A stretch of 64,000 nt of DNA from Prauserella cavernicola. Lineage in GTDB: Bacteria; Actinomycetota; Actinomycetes; Mycobacteriales; Pseudonocardiaceae. Under the pieces are notes generated by a model. The model did not search any database and was not told where the DNA came from. It saw only the letters and a program-made list of their open reading frames with translations. Every line of letters begins with the position of its first letter. The stretch's first letter is position 1. Position numbers and translations under genes: made by a program. Shown here piece after piece: positions 10,142-18,873 of this stretch. The stretch covers positions 558,001 to 622,000 of the forward strand of contig NZ_JAENJH010000003.1 of the NCBI RefSeq assembly GCF_016595675.1, in the 5' to 3' direction.

Positions 10142-10576
10142 ATGGACATCGCGATTGTGGTCCTCGCCCTCCTGCTCGTGCTGCTCGTCGTGGCCGTGCT
10201 GTACGCATGGCGCTGGGTCCGGATGCGCAGGCAGGGTGGCGTCAGCGTCGCGTTGCGCTGGCAGCCCGACAAGCAACGCTCCGGCTGGCACCTCGGCATC
10301 GGCCGGTACCAGGGCGAGGAGTTCGTCTGGTACCGCGTGTGGAGCCTGCGCATCGCTCCCGACCGCGCCTTCCGCCGCGACGATCTCCAGATCGCCGACC
10401 GGCGAGAACCGATCGGTACCGAGTCCTACGCTGTTCCCTCCGGCTCGACCGTGCTGCGCTGTGAGTCGGGGCAGCAGGAGGCCATCGAGATCGCGATGGG
10501 CCCCGGCGCGCTGACCGGTTTCCTGTCCTGGCTCGAGTCGGCGCCTCCCGGCCACCGGGTTCCCCGGGCCAGCTGA
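10142..10576 (+). CDS. DUF2550 family membrane-anchored protein
   Basis: 144 residues: one N-terminal membrane helix (about 3-22), a basic juxtamembrane segment, and a soluble domain beginning GGVSVALRWQPDKQRSGWHLGIGRY. This is the conserved actinobacterial protein that follows atpC (Rv1312 in M. tuberculosis), 25 bases downstream here. Function is unknown; the link to ATP synthase is positional only. Faces the convergent adenosyltransferase gene 22 bases away. Confidence 0.85.
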   Translation: MDIAIVVLALLLVLLVVAVLYAWRWVRMRRQGGVSVALRWQPDKQRSGWHLGIGRYQGEEFVWYRVWSLRIAPDRAFRRDDLQIADRREPIGTESYAVPSGSTVLRCESGQQEAIEIAMGPGALTGFLSWLESAPPGHRVPRAS

Positions 10577-10598
10577 GCCGGCCCGGGGCACGGCGAGC

Positions 10599-11174
10599 TC
10601 AGGAGCGGTCGCCGCCCGGCTTCCACAGCACGTCGCCGTCAGGGTTGGCGAGCCTGGCGAGGATGAACAGCAGGTCCGAGAGCCGGTTCAGGTACTTCAC
10701 GGCCAGTGTGTTGGTCCGTTCCGCGTCGGCTTCCACGAGTGCCCAGCCCGCGCGCTCCGCGCGGCGCGCCACCGTGCGCGCCTGGTGCAGCAGCGCGGCC
10801 CCGGCCGTGCCACCGGGCAGGATGAACGACGTCAGCTTGCCGAGGCGCTCGTTGAACTCGTCGCACCAGCCCTCGAGCCGCTCCACGTAGGCCTCGGTGA
10901 TGCGCAGCGGGGGATACGGCGGGTCGGGCACGATCGGCGCGCACAGGTCCGCTCCGACGTCGAAGAGGTCGTTCTGCACGGCGCGGAGCACGTCGGCGAC
11001 CTCGTCGGCGAGACCGCCGAGCGCGATGGCGACTCCGAGTACCGAGTTCGTCTCGTCCACATCGGCGTAGGCGCCGAGCCGAGGGTCCGTTTTGGGCACC
11101 CGGGAGCCGTCGCCGAGCGCGGTGCTCCCCGAGTCGCCGACCTTGGTGTACACGCGATTGATCCGAACGGGCAT
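10599..11174 (-). CDS. Cob(I)alamin adenosyltransferase, PduO/MMAB type
   Basis: 191 residues. Transfers adenosyl from ATP to cob(I)alamin to make adenosylcobalamin. Family motifs: N-terminal [20 protein letters not shown] (ATP-binding), the [10 protein letters not shown] segment, and [11 protein letters not shown] carrying the catalytic Arg pair, all clear. Orientation against the ATP synthase operon and before murA matches Rv1314c. About 2.2 kb downstream is a B12-dependent mutase that would use its product. Start ATG at 11174 lies 6 bases after a TAGACT hexamer, consistent with a leaderless message. Confidence 0.93.
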   Translation of the reverse strand: MPVRINRVYTKVGDSGSTALGDGSRVPKTDPRLGAYADVDETNSVLGVAIALGGLADEVADVLRAVQNDLFDVGADLCAPIVPDPPYPPLRITEAYVERLEGWCDEFNERLGKLTSFILPGGTAGAALLHQARTVARRAERAGWALVEADAERTNTLAVKYLNRLSDLLFILARLANPDGDVLWKPGGDRS

Positions 11175-11180
11175 GTCCGG

Positions 11181-11186
11181 AGTCTA
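11181..11186 (-). promoter_or_regulatory. -10 hexamer for the adenosyltransferase gene
   Basis: TAGACT on the minus strand, 6 bases before the ATG; no ribosome site present. Confidence 0.5.
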
Positions 11187-11335
11187 CGGCCGTGCGCGCC
11201 GGATTCCCTTGTCCGGAAGGGGCTTATCGCGTCCGGGCGCCCGGACGTTTCACCCGCGATCCGATTGTGATCGCTCTCAACGGTGGGTGTGCCCCACCGC
11301 GAGTGCGCCGGAAGCGGCAGGCATTATTGGCGTCC

Positions 11336-12610
11336 ATGAGCGAGCACTTCGACGTGCATGGCGGCGCGCGGTTGGTCGGCGAGGTCGAGGTCGTCGGGGC
11401 CAAGAACAGCGTGCTCAAACTGATGGCGGCAGCACTGCTGGCGGAGGGCACCACCACTGTCACGAACTGCCCGCAGATCCTGGACGTCCCGCTGATGGCC
11501 GACGTCCTGCGCAGTGTCGGCTGTGACGTGGTCATCGACGGCGACACGGCGCACATCACGACGCCGTCCGAGCTGTCGCACCGGGCTGACTCCGCCGCGA
11601 TGGGCAAGCTGCGGGCCTCGGTGTGTGTGCTGGGCCCACTGGTCGGCAGGCTGAAGAAGGCCGTCGTGGCGCTTCCCGGTGGTGACGCGATCGGTTCGCG
11701 GCCGCTGGACATGCACCAGAACGGTCTGCGCAAGCTCGGCGCCACCAGCACCATCGAGCACGGGTGTGTGGTCGCCGAGGCCGACGGGTTGCACGGCGCG
11801 CAGATCTGGCTGGACTTCCCGAGCGTCGGCGCGACCGAGAACATCCTGATGGCGGCCGTGCTGGCCGAGGGCACCACGGTGATCGACAACGCCGCCCGCG
11901 AGCCCGAGATCGTGGACATCTGCACGATGCTCGTCGAGATGGGCGCGAAGATCGAGGGCGCGGGCACCTCCACGCTGACCGTCGAGGGCGTCGAGTCGCT
12001 GCACCCGACCGAGCACCGCGTGATCGGTGACCGGATCGTGGGCGCGACGTGGGCGTTCGCCGCGGCCATGACCCGAGGCGACCTGACGGTGACCGGCGTG
12101 AACCCGCACCACCTCGAGTTGGTGCTGGAGAAGCTGCGCCTGGCCGGGGCGGACGTGACGACGTTCGATGGCAAGGGCTTCCGGATCGTGCAGCCGGAGC
12201 GGCCGCGCTCGGTGGACTTCGTGACGTTGCCGTACCCGGGCTTCGCGACGGACCTGCAGCCGTTCGCGGTGGCGTTGTCGACGGTGTCCGAGGGCACGTC
12301 GATGATCACCGAGAACGTCTACGAGGCGCGGTTCCGGTTCATCGAGGAGATGGTCCGCCTCGGAGCGGACGCGCGCACCGATGGGCACCACGCCGTGGTC
12401 AGGGGTGTCGAGAAGCTCTCCAGCGCTCCGGTGTGGGCCTCCGACATCCGGGCGGGGGCCGGGCTCGTACTGGCCGGCCTGTGCGCGGACGGGGTCACCG
12501 AGATCTGGGACGTCTTCCACATCGACCGCGGCTACCCGCACTTCGTCGAGAACCTGAACCGGCTCGGGGCCAGGATCGATCGCGTGGCCACCGAGCCTGA
12601 GCGGTCCTGA
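11336..12610 (+). CDS. murA: UDP-N-acetylglucosamine 1-carboxyvinyltransferase (fosfomycin-insensitive type)
   Basis: 424-residue cytoplasmic enzyme of the EPSP-synthase fold that commits UDP-GlcNAc to peptidoglycan synthesis using phosphoenolpyruvate. The active-site loop reads [13 protein letters not shown], with Asp117 where E. coli has the Cys115 that fosfomycin alkylates. The same Cys-to-Asp change in M. tuberculosis makes MurA fosfomycin-insensitive, so this enzyme is predicted insensitive. The [19 protein letters not shown]-terminus and [11 protein letters not shown] segment are typical. ATG at 11336 is chosen; upstream in-frame sequence is not conserved-looking. A 7-bp hairpin (11281-11299) lies in the leader. 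Follows the adenosyltransferase divergently, as in Mycobacterium. Confidence 0.96.
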   Translation: MSEHFDVHGGARLVGEVEVVGAKNSVLKLMAAALLAEGTTTVTNCPQILDVPLMADVLRSVGCDVVIDGDTAHITTPSELSHRADSAAMGKLRASVCVLGPLVGRLKKAVVALPGGDAIGSRPLDMHQNGLRKLGATSTIEHGCVVAEADGLHGAQIWLDFPSVGATENILMAAVLAEGTTVIDNAAREPEIVDICTMLVEMGAKIEGAGTSTLTVEGVESLHPTEHRVIGDRIVGATWAFAAAMTRGDLTVTGVNPHHLELVLEKLRLAGADVTTFDGKGFRIVQPERPRSVDFVTLPYPGFATDLQPFAVALSTVSEGTSMITENVYEARFRFIEEMVRLGADARTDGHHAVVRGVEKLSSAPVWASDIRAGAGLVLAGLCADGVTEIWDVFHIDRGYPHFVENLNRLGARIDRVATEPERS

Positions 12611-12613
12611 GCC

Positions 12614-13237
12614 TCAGCCGTCCGCGGCGAGGGCCGCGCCGAAGCCGACCAGCGTCGTTCCGGTGACGGCGTCGAGTGTGCGGCGCACCCTGCGGCGCGA
12701 GAGCCAGCCGCGGATCCGGTTGACGAAGAGCAGCAGGAGCAGCAGCCACAGACCGCCGAGCACGGCGACGGTGTAGGCGAGCAGCAGCGCGTCGAACGGC
12801 GTGCTGCTGACCGGGTCGAGGAACTGCGGCAGCACCGACAGGTACAGCGCGAGGACCTTGGGGTTGGTGACGTTGGACAGGAACCCCTCACGGAATCGGC
12901 GGAAGCCGCTGGAGCGTGCGCCGAGTTCGTCGAGCGTGCCGTAGTCGCCGCGCCAGGCGGCGCGGAAGGCCTGGAAACCGAGCCAGCAGAGGTAGGCGAC
13001 CCCGAGCCAGCGCACGGTGTGGAACAGCGGTTGCGAGCGCACGATGACCGCTCCGAGGCCGAACGCGACGGCGGTGCCCTGCAGCAGGTTTCCCACGGCG
13101 ATGCCGGTGGCCGCCAGCAGACCGCCCCGGAAGCCGCCCGCGAACGAGTTCTTGAGCGTCACGACCGTGTCCGGGCCCGGCGCGAGCACCACGATGATCA
13201 CGAAAACCAGGTAGCTGCCGTACGCACTCCATGTCAC
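12614..13237 (-). CDS. LysE/RhtB family amino-acid exporter
   Basis: 207-residue membrane protein with about six hydrophobic helices. The RhtB-family N-terminal motif APGPDTVVTLKNSFAGGFRGG and the NPKVLALYLSVLPQFLDP segment are clear. Family members export amino acids such as threonine, homoserine or lysine; the substrate cannot be read from sequence. Its stop is 3 bases from murA's (convergent). GTG start with no ribosome site, 8 bases after a TAGCGT hexamer. Confidence 0.9.
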   Translation of the reverse strand: MTWSAYGSYLVFVIIVVLAPGPDTVVTLKNSFAGGFRGGLLAATGIAVGNLLQGTAVAFGLGAVIVRSQPLFHTVRWLGVAYLCWLGFQAFRAAWRGDYGTLDELGARSSGFRRFREGFLSNVTNPKVLALYLSVLPQFLDPVSSTPFDALLLAYTVAVLGGLWLLLLLLFVNRIRGWLSRRRVRRTLDAVTGTTLVGFGAALAADG

Positions 13238-13245
13238 GTGTCACC

Positions 13246-13251
13246 ACGCTA
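13246..13251 (-). promoter_or_regulatory. -10 hexamer for leaderless lysE-type gene
   Basis: TAGCGT on the minus strand, 8 bases before the GTG start. Confidence 0.5.
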
Positions 13252-13387
13252 ACCGGGCCGCGACCTGGACGCTCGCGGATTTCCGTCACAGCGTCCGCTG
13301 GCACGGCGACGTGGCGCGTTACACGTCGCGGGGAGAGTTACCCCTGAGTACGCTGAGTCGTCAGCTGGCACGAGGAGGTGCGTCGCG

Positions 13388-15415
13388 GTGCCCTATCCGA
13401 CCGACCGTGAGCGGGACAGGCCCTGGGTGATGCGCACCTACGCGGGACATTCCTCGGCCGCCGCGTCCAACGAGCTGTACCGGCGCAATCTCGCGAAGGG
13501 CCAGACCGGCCTCTCCGTGGCGTTCGACCTGCCGACCCAGACGGGCTACGACGCCGACCACGAGCTCGCCAGGGGCGAGGTCGGCAAGGTGGGCGTGCCG
13601 GTGGCGCACCTCGGCGACATGCGCAGGCTCTTCGACGGGATCCCGCTGGCCGGGGCCAACACCTCGATGACGATCAACGCGCCGGCGATGTGGCTGCTCG
13701 CGCTCTACGTCACGGTGGCGCAGGAGCAGGCGGAAGCCGAGGGAGTCGACCCGGTCGAGGCGCTGACCCGGCTCGCGGGCACGACCCAGAACGACGTCAT
13801 CAAGGAGTACCTGTCGCGCGGGACCTACATCTTCCCGCCGGGGCCGAGCCTGCGGCTGACCACCGACGTGATCGCGTGGACCGTCAACAACGTCCCGAAG
13901 TGGAACCCGATCAACATCTGCAGCTACCACCTGCAGGAGGCGGGCGCGACGCCGACGCAGGAGGTCGCCTACGCGATCAGCACCGCGATCGCCGTCCTCG
14001 ACGCCGTGCGCGACTCGGGCCAGGTCGCCGCCGAGGACATGGCCAGGGTCGTCGGCCGCATCTCGTTCTTCGTCAACGCGGGTGTGCGGTTCGTCGAGGA
14101 GCTGTGCAAGATGCGCGCGTTCGCCGCGCTGTGGGACGAGCTGACGCTGGAGCGCTACGGCGTCACCGACGACAAGGCCCGGCGGCTGCGTTACGGCGTG
14201 CAGGTGAACTCGCTCGGGCTCACCGAGGCCCAGCCCGAGAACAACGTCCAGCGCATCGTGCTGGAGATGCTCGCGGTGACGCTCTCGCGTGGTGCGCGGG
14301 CCAGGGCCGTCCAGCTGCCCGCCTGGAACGAGGCGCTGGGCCTGCCGAGGCCGTGGGACCAGCAGTGGGCGCTGCGGATGCAGCAGGTGCTCGCGTTCGA
14401 GACCGACCTGCTGGAGTACGACGACATCTTCGCGGGCTCGCACGTGATCGAATCCAAAGTGGAGGACATCGTCGCCGGGGCGCGCGAGGAGATCGCGCGG
14501 GTGCAGGACCTGGGCGGCGCGGTGGCGGCCGTCGAGAGCGGCTACCTCAAGTCCCAGCTCGTGACCTCGCTGGTGGAGTACCGGCGCAGGATCGAGTCCG
14601 GCGAGCGCGTGCTGGTGGGGGTCAACGCCTTCGACACGACGGAGCCGAGTCCGTTGCAGGCCGAGGGGGCCAAGGCGATCGAGACCGCCGACCCGGTGGC
14701 CGAGAAACAGGCCGTCGCCGCGCTCGAGAACTGGCGCGAGGCCCGCGACGACGACGCCGTCGCGGCGGCGCTGGCCACCCTGCGGGAGCGGGCGGGCACC
14801 ACCGACAACCTGTTCGAGGCGACGCTCGCGTGCGCTCGCACTGGCGTGACCACCGGCGAGTGGGCGGGCGCGCTGCGCGAGGTGTTCGGCGAGTACCGGG
14901 CGCCCACCGGGGTGTCGGGGGCCGGCTCGCCGGGCGAGGGAGCCGACGAGATCGCGGCCGTGGCCGGGCGCGTGCGGGAGACGGGACGGGAACTCGGCGA
15001 GCGCCTGCGCATCCTGGTCGGCAAGCCCGGCCTCGACGGGCACTCCAACGGCGCCGAGCAGGTTGCGGTGCGGGCCCGCGACACCGGGTTCGAGGTGGTG
15101 TACCAGGGCATCCGGCTCACGCCCGCGCAGATCGTCGCCGCCGCGGTGCAGGAGGGCGTGCACGTGGTGGGCCTGTCCGTGCTGTCCGGCTCCCACCTCG
15201 AGGTGGTGCCCGAGGTCGTCGACGGGTTGCGCGCCGCTGGTGCGTCGGACGTCCCCGTGATCGTCGGCGGAATCATCCCCGACGAGGACGCGGTGTTGCT
15301 GCGTGAGCGCGGGATCGCCAGGGTCTTCACGCCCAAGGACTACGCGCTGACCGAGATCATGGGCGAAATCGTGACCGTCATCCGACAGGCGAGGGGACTG
15401 CCGGAGCAGCCTTGA
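13388..15415 (+). CDS. Coenzyme B12-dependent acyl-CoA mutase, MeaA/ethylmalonyl-CoA mutase type
   Basis: 675 residues: an N-terminal TIM-barrel substrate domain (RTYAGHSSAAASNELYRRN, then GLSVAFDLPTQTGYDADH) and a C-terminal cobalamin-binding domain of about 130 residues with the base-off signature GKPGLDGHSNG. Both domains are on one chain, as in MeaA/Ecm proteins; methylmalonyl-CoA mutase is a two-subunit enzyme in actinobacteria. Family knowledge assigns conversion of ethylmalonyl-CoA to methylsuccinyl-CoA in the ethylmalonyl-CoA pathway; specificity is inferred from overall resemblance to streptomycete MeaA. GTG start with AGGAGG about 10 bases upstream. The AdoCbl-making adenosyltransferase lies nearby. 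Confidence 0.88.
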   Translation: MPYPTDRERDRPWVMRTYAGHSSAAASNELYRRNLAKGQTGLSVAFDLPTQTGYDADHELARGEVGKVGVPVAHLGDMRRLFDGIPLAGANTSMTINAPAMWLLALYVTVAQEQAEAEGVDPVEALTRLAGTTQNDVIKEYLSRGTYIFPPGPSLRLTTDVIAWTVNNVPKWNPINICSYHLQEAGATPTQEVAYAISTAIAVLDAVRDSGQVAAEDMARVVGRISFFVNAGVRFVEELCKMRAFAALWDELTLERYGVTDDKARRLRYGVQVNSLGLTEAQPENNVQRIVLEMLAVTLSRGARARAVQLPAWNEALGLPRPWDQQWALRMQQVLAFETDLLEYDDIFAGSHVIESKVEDIVAGAREEIARVQDLGGAVAAVESGYLKSQLVTSLVEYRRRIESGERVLVGVNAFDTTEPSPLQAEGAKAIETADPVAEKQAVAALENWREARDDDAVAAALATLRERAGTTDNLFEATLACARTGVTTGEWAGALREVFGEYRAPTGVSGAGSPGEGADEIAAVAGRVRETGRELGERLRILVGKPGLDGHSNGAEQVAVRARDTGFEVVYQGIRLTPAQIVAAAVQEGVHVVGLSVLSGSHLEVVPEVVDGLRAAGASDVPVIVGGIIPDEDAVLLRERGIARVFTPKDYALTEIMGEIVTVIRQARGLPEQP

Positions 15416-15453
15416 TCCTTTGCGAGGCGGCGAAACAGAGCTGTCGTCTCGTT

Positions 15454-15474
15454 CTGGTAACAGCCTGTTTCCAG
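15454..15474. promoter_or_regulatory. Palindromic operator candidate upstream of first ehu operon
   Basis: Arms CTGGTAACAG (15454-15463) and CTGTTTCCAG (15465-15474) around a single central C, with one mismatch. It ends 14 bases upstream of the predicted -35. A further GAAACAG at 15432-15438 mirrors the CTGTTTC of the right arm. Confidence 0.45.
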
Positions 15475-15488
15475 AGGCTGGCGATGCT

Positions 15489-15517
15489 TTGACCCGGCTG
15501 GGTGACAAGCCTACTTT
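15489..15517 (+). promoter_or_regulatory. Promoter of first ehu operon
   Basis: TTGACC (15489-15494), 17-base spacer, TACTTT (15512-15517), a good match to a housekeeping sigma promoter, about 85 bases before the ehuB1 start. Confidence 0.55.
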
Positions 15518-15601
15518 CGGTGACTATGCCCCTGTGCGCGAGCACGAGAACGGGCTCTGCGCGGGGATTGGCGACGAGGTCAATCGAAAAGAGGTGCCAC
15601 C

Positions 15602-16495
15602 ATGGCGCACAGCGAATGGACCCGTAGGCAGTTTCTGAGACGTTCGACGGTATTGGGCGCGGTCGCGATCGGCGGACCGACTCTGCTGTCCGCCTGTTCG
15701 AGCACGAGCAGTGGCGACACGCTGCAGACCGCCCAGGACTCCGGCACCATCCGCATCGGCATCGCCAACGAGCAGCCCTACGGCTTCGCCGACTCCTCAG
15801 GCGAGGTCACGGGTGAGGCCCCCCAGGTGGCCAAGGCCGCGTTCCGCGGCATGGGCATCGGCAACGTGCAGAACAGCGTGGTCACGTTCGACCAGCTGAT
15901 CCCCGCGCTCAACGCGGGCCAGTACGACGTGGTGTCGGCGGGCATGTTCATCACGCCGGAACGGTGTCAGGCGGCGAGCTTCTCGACGCCCGACTACACC
16001 GCGCTCGCCGCACTGCTCGTCCCGAGGGGAAATCCCCAGCAGGTCAACGATTTCGCCGACATCGCGCAGAAGAACGTCAAGGTCGCCGTGCTCTCGGGCG
16101 CGGTCGAGAAGGGCTACGCGACCTCGGCCGGGGTGCCCGAGGGCAACATCACGACGCTGGACACACAGGACAGCATGCTCCGGTCGGTGATCGACGACCG
16201 CGTGTACTGCGCGGCGCTGACCGACATCTCGTTGAAGTGGCTCGTGAAGCAGAACCCCGACGCCCCGGTCGAGGTGACCGAGAGCTTCCAGCCGGAGCAG
16301 GACGGCCAACCCGTGATCTCAGCGGGCGGGTTCGTGTTCCGCTCGGACGACAACTCCCTGCGCGACGCCTTCGACCAGCAGCTGAAGCAGTTGCACGACA
16401 ACGGTCAATGGCTCCGGCTCGCGGAGCCGTTCGGTTTCACCCAGGCCAACGTCCCGAAACCCAACGTCACCACACAGAGTCTCTGCGGCGCGTGA
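15602..16495 (+). CDS. ehuB: Ectoine/hydroxyectoine-type ABC transporter substrate-binding lipoprotein, copy 1
   Basis: 297 residues. Twin-arginine motif RRQFLRRS and lipobox LLSAC (Cys32) predict Tat export and lipid anchoring on the outer membrane face. The mature part is a family 3 periplasmic-binding domain beginning IRIGIANEQPYGF and containing GMFITPERC, segments shared with EhuB binding proteins that hold ectoines in an aromatic box. First gene of an ehuBCDA cassette. ATG at 15602 with GAGGTG upstream. Ligand is inferred from family and operon order; another small zwitterion or amino acid is the alternative. Confidence 0.84.
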   Translation: MAHSEWTRRQFLRRSTVLGAVAIGGPTLLSACSSTSSGDTLQTAQDSGTIRIGIANEQPYGFADSSGEVTGEAPQVAKAAFRGMGIGNVQNSVVTFDQLIPALNAGQYDVVSAGMFITPERCQAASFSTPDYTALAALLVPRGNPQQVNDFADIAQKNVKVAVLSGAVEKGYATSAGVPEGNITTLDTQDSMLRSVIDDRVYCAALTDISLKWLVKQNPDAPVEVTESFQPEQDGQPVISAGGFVFRSDDNSLRDAFDQQLKQLHDNGQWLRLAEPFGFTQANVPKPNVTTQSLCGA

Positions 16496-16508
16496 CCCGG
16501 GAGGCGCC

Positions 16509-17222
16509 GTGTCCGACAACCTCGGCCGGATCATCTCCACCCTCCTCGAAGGAGTGCCGGTCACCATACAGGCGACGCTCGGCGGAATCGCCCTGACGAT
16601 CGTGCTCGCGTTCGTCGCGGGACTCGCGCTGCTGTCGAAGTCGCGCACGGTCCGGTTCATCAGCCGGGTCTACGTCGAGGGCTTCCGCGGCACGTCCGAG
16701 GTCGTGCAGTTGTTCTGGCTCTACTTCGTGCTGCCGGCACTCGTGGGACTGCAGATAGTCCCGCTCTTCGCGGGCGTGCTCGTGCTCGGGCTCAACCACG
16801 GCGCCTACGGTGCCGAGATCGTGCGCGGTGCCGTGCAGTCGGTGCCCCGAGCGCAGTTCGAGGGGGCCGTGGCGCTCAGTCTCGGTCCCATGCAACGGAT
16901 GACGAGGGTCATCCTGCCCCAGGCGGTGGTGGAAATGCTGCCACCGTTCAACAACCTCTTCATCCAGCTGTTGAAGAGCACCGCGTTGCTGTTCTTCATC
17001 TCGGCGCAGGAGATCACGCAGAAGGGTGAGGAGCTCCGGCCCGCGCTGCCGATGAACGACCTCACGGTGATCTACACCGTCGAACTCGTGCTGTACCTGT
17101 TGCTGGCGATCGCCATCACCGTGGGGATGCGTGCGCTCGAGCGGATGGGCGCACGCAGGCTCGGTCGCAGGCCCCCGCCCCGGCGCAAGACCTTCGCCGC
17201 GGCGGACGCGGGAGGTATCTGA
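16509..17222 (+). CDS. ehuC: Ehu-type ABC transporter permease, copy 1
   Basis: 237-residue inner-membrane permease of the HisMQ family with about five helices and the coupling (EAA) loop GAVQSVPRAQFEGAVALSLG near residue 112. GTG start with GGGAGG just upstream. Its TGA overlaps the next ATG by one base (TGATG), so the two permeases are coupled and probably form a heterodimer. Confidence 0.85.
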   Translation: MSDNLGRIISTLLEGVPVTIQATLGGIALTIVLAFVAGLALLSKSRTVRFISRVYVEGFRGTSEVVQLFWLYFVLPALVGLQIVPLFAGVLVLGLNHGAYGAEIVRGAVQSVPRAQFEGAVALSLGPMQRMTRVILPQAVVEMLPPFNNLFIQLLKSTALLFFISAQEITQKGEELRPALPMNDLTVIYTVELVLYLLLAIAITVGMRALERMGARRLGRRPPPRRKTFAAADAGGI

Positions 17223-17878
17223 TGGACTGGGACTGGGGATATGCAGTCGATTCCTTGCCGCTGCTGGCCGAAGGCATGCTCGTCACCCTGGAACTGACCC
17301 TGGCGGGCTCCCTGCTGGCGTACCTCCTCGGCCTGGTGTTCGCCGTGATCCGCCAGCTGCGGATTCCCGGTCTGAGCCAGATCGTGTTCCTCATCGTGGA
17401 GTTCATCCGCAGCACCCCACTGCTGATCCAGGTCTTCGCGTTCTTCTACCTGCTGCAGCCCGCGATCGGCGTCAAGCTCTCGCCGTTCCTGACCGGCGTC
17501 ATCGCGCTCGGGGTGCACTACGCGACCTACACGTCGGAGGTGTACCGGGCCGGAATCGACGCTGTTCCGAAAGGACAGTGGGAAGCGGCGACCGCGCTGA
17601 GCCTGCCGCGCGGTCGGGTGTGGACCGGAATCATCCTGCCGCAGGCCGTGCCACGCGTGTTGCCCGCGCTCGGCAACTACACGATCTCGATGTTCAAGGA
17701 GACCCCGCTGCTGCTGGCGATCGGTGTGGTGGACGTGCTGAACAGGGCCAAGGAGGCTGGCGCGGAAACATTTCGCGTTATCGAGCCCTACACGTTGGCC
17801 GGCGTGTTCTTCCTACTCGTGAGTTATCCGGCCTCGATTCTCGTCAGAAAGTTGGAGCGCCGTGTCGGAACCGTATAG
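17222..17878 (+). CDS. ehuD: Ehu-type ABC transporter permease, copy 1
   Basis: 218-residue HisMQ-family permease, partner of the preceding gene. EAA loop GIDAVPKGQWEAATALSLPR near residue 111 and the segment FIRSTPLLIQVFAFFYLLQP typical of EhuD. Overlaps ehuC by one base and the ATPase gene by 17 bases, showing tight coupling. Confidence 0.85.
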   Translation: MDWDWGYAVDSLPLLAEGMLVTLELTLAGSLLAYLLGLVFAVIRQLRIPGLSQIVFLIVEFIRSTPLLIQVFAFFYLLQPAIGVKLSPFLTGVIALGVHYATYTSEVYRAGIDAVPKGQWEAATALSLPRGRVWTGIILPQAVPRVLPALGNYTISMFKETPLLLAIGVVDVLNRAKEAGAETFRVIEPYTLAGVFFLLVSYPASILVRKLERRVGTV

Positions 17879-18665
17879 CAGTCCCTCGGCGGACGTGATG
17901 ATCCAGTTCGATCGGGTGGTCAAGAAATTCGGTGACCACGTGGTGCTTCGTGAACTCAATTTTTCTGTCAAACCCGGCGAGTTCGTGACCTTGATCGGTC
18001 CCAGTGGATCGGGCAAGACGACGATCCTTCGCTTGCTCATGACTCTGGAGCAAGTGGACGGTGGAACGATCCAGGTGTGCGGTGACTACCTCAGCCACAT
18101 GCAACGCGGTGGCAGGTTCGTGCCAGCGGACGAGCGATACCTGCGCGCCAGGCGCAAACGGATCGGAATGGTCTTCCAGCAGTTCAACCTCTTCCCGAAC
18201 ATGAACGTTTTGCAGAACGTCACGGAGGCGCCCGTCCGCTCGCTCGGGCTGTCCAAAGCCGACGCGGCAGAACGCGCTCGTGACCTACTGGACATGGTAG
18301 GACTCTCTGACAAGGTCCAGGCCCATCCGATGCGGCTTTCCGGTGGTCAGCAGCAGCGTGTGGCCATCGCGAGGGCCCTGGCGATGCGGCCACAGGTGCT
18401 GCTGCTCGACGAGGTCACCTCCGCACTGGACCCCGAGCTGGTGGCCGGTGTGCTCTCGGTGCTCAAGGAGATCGCCCGCACGACCGACATCACGTTCCTG
18501 TGTGTGACGCACGAGATGCAGTTCGCCCGCGACGTCTCCGACCGCGTGATGATGTTCGACAAGGGCCAGGTGATCGAGGACGCCCCGCCCGAGCAGCTTT
18601 TCACCCAGCCCGCGCACGAGCGCACGCGGTCCTTTCTGCACGCCGTGATCGACCGCTCCGGCTGA
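17862..18665 (+). CDS. ehuA: Ehu-type ABC transporter ATPase, copy 1
   Basis: 267 residues. Walker A GPSGSGKT near residue 47, Q-loop in FQQFNLFPNM, signature LSGGQQQRVAIARAL, Walker B VLLLDEVTSALDP, switch His in CVTHEMQ. An insertion before the Q-loop (HMQRGGRFVPADERYLR) is typical of EhuA. GTG start inside the end of ehuD. Energises uptake by the EhuCD permease. Confidence 0.87.
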   Translation: MSEPYSSPSADVMIQFDRVVKKFGDHVVLRELNFSVKPGEFVTLIGPSGSGKTTILRLLMTLEQVDGGTIQVCGDYLSHMQRGGRFVPADERYLRARRKRIGMVFQQFNLFPNMNVLQNVTEAPVRSLGLSKADAAERARDLLDMVGLSDKVQAHPMRLSGGQQQRVAIARALAMRPQVLLLDEVTSALDPELVAGVLSVLKEIARTTDITFLCVTHEMQFARDVSDRVMMFDKGQVIEDAPPEQLFTQPAHERTRSFLHAVIDRSG

Positions 18666-18755
18666 GCGACGCAAGTTAACCTGACTGTTGCGAACCGCCG
18701 TCCTCGCACGTCGTCGCGTTGCGTTGTGGCCCGTGACCCCTTGTGTCGACTGGGA

Positions 18756-18791
18756 AATTCACTGTTCCGATTGCGCCCGATCAAGTGAATT
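18756..18791. promoter_or_regulatory. Inverted repeat at the promoter of second ehu operon
   Basis: AATTCACT (18756-18763) and AGTGAATT (18784-18791), perfect 8-base arms 20 bases apart, surrounding the predicted -35 element. Possible repressor or activator site; unlike the palindrome of operon 1. Confidence 0.42.
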
Positions 18792-18800
18792 GCCTAGGGT
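18771..18800 (+). promoter_or_regulatory. Candidate promoter of second ehu operon
   Basis: TTGCGC (18771-18776), 18-base spacer, TAGGGT (18795-18800), about 73 bases before the ehuB2 start. Confidence 0.42.
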
Positions 18801-18873
18801 AGTCGGAATCAAAGTCCGCGTTGCTGTTCCTCGCCGCGGACATGGGGTATGGCGGAGGAGGAGCTGCAAGTAC

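Noticed and set aside
13252-13387. Cobalamin riboswitch upstream of the mutase gene
   Set aside because: The gap is too short and shows only a small GGGG/CCCC hairpin, no B12-box-like conserved core.
13361-15508. Long minus-strand frame opposite the B12-dependent mutase
   Set aside because: The plus-strand frame has complete family motifs; the antisense product is a His/Arg-rich shadow.
15420-15638. Small plus-strand frame across the ehu promoter region
   Set aside because: It covers the predicted promoter and palindrome and overlaps ehuB1; no ribosome site.
18688-18873. Upstream start for the second ehuB giving a 62-residue extension
   Set aside because: It would run through the promoter and place the twin-arginine signal internally; GTG 18874 has a ribosome site.
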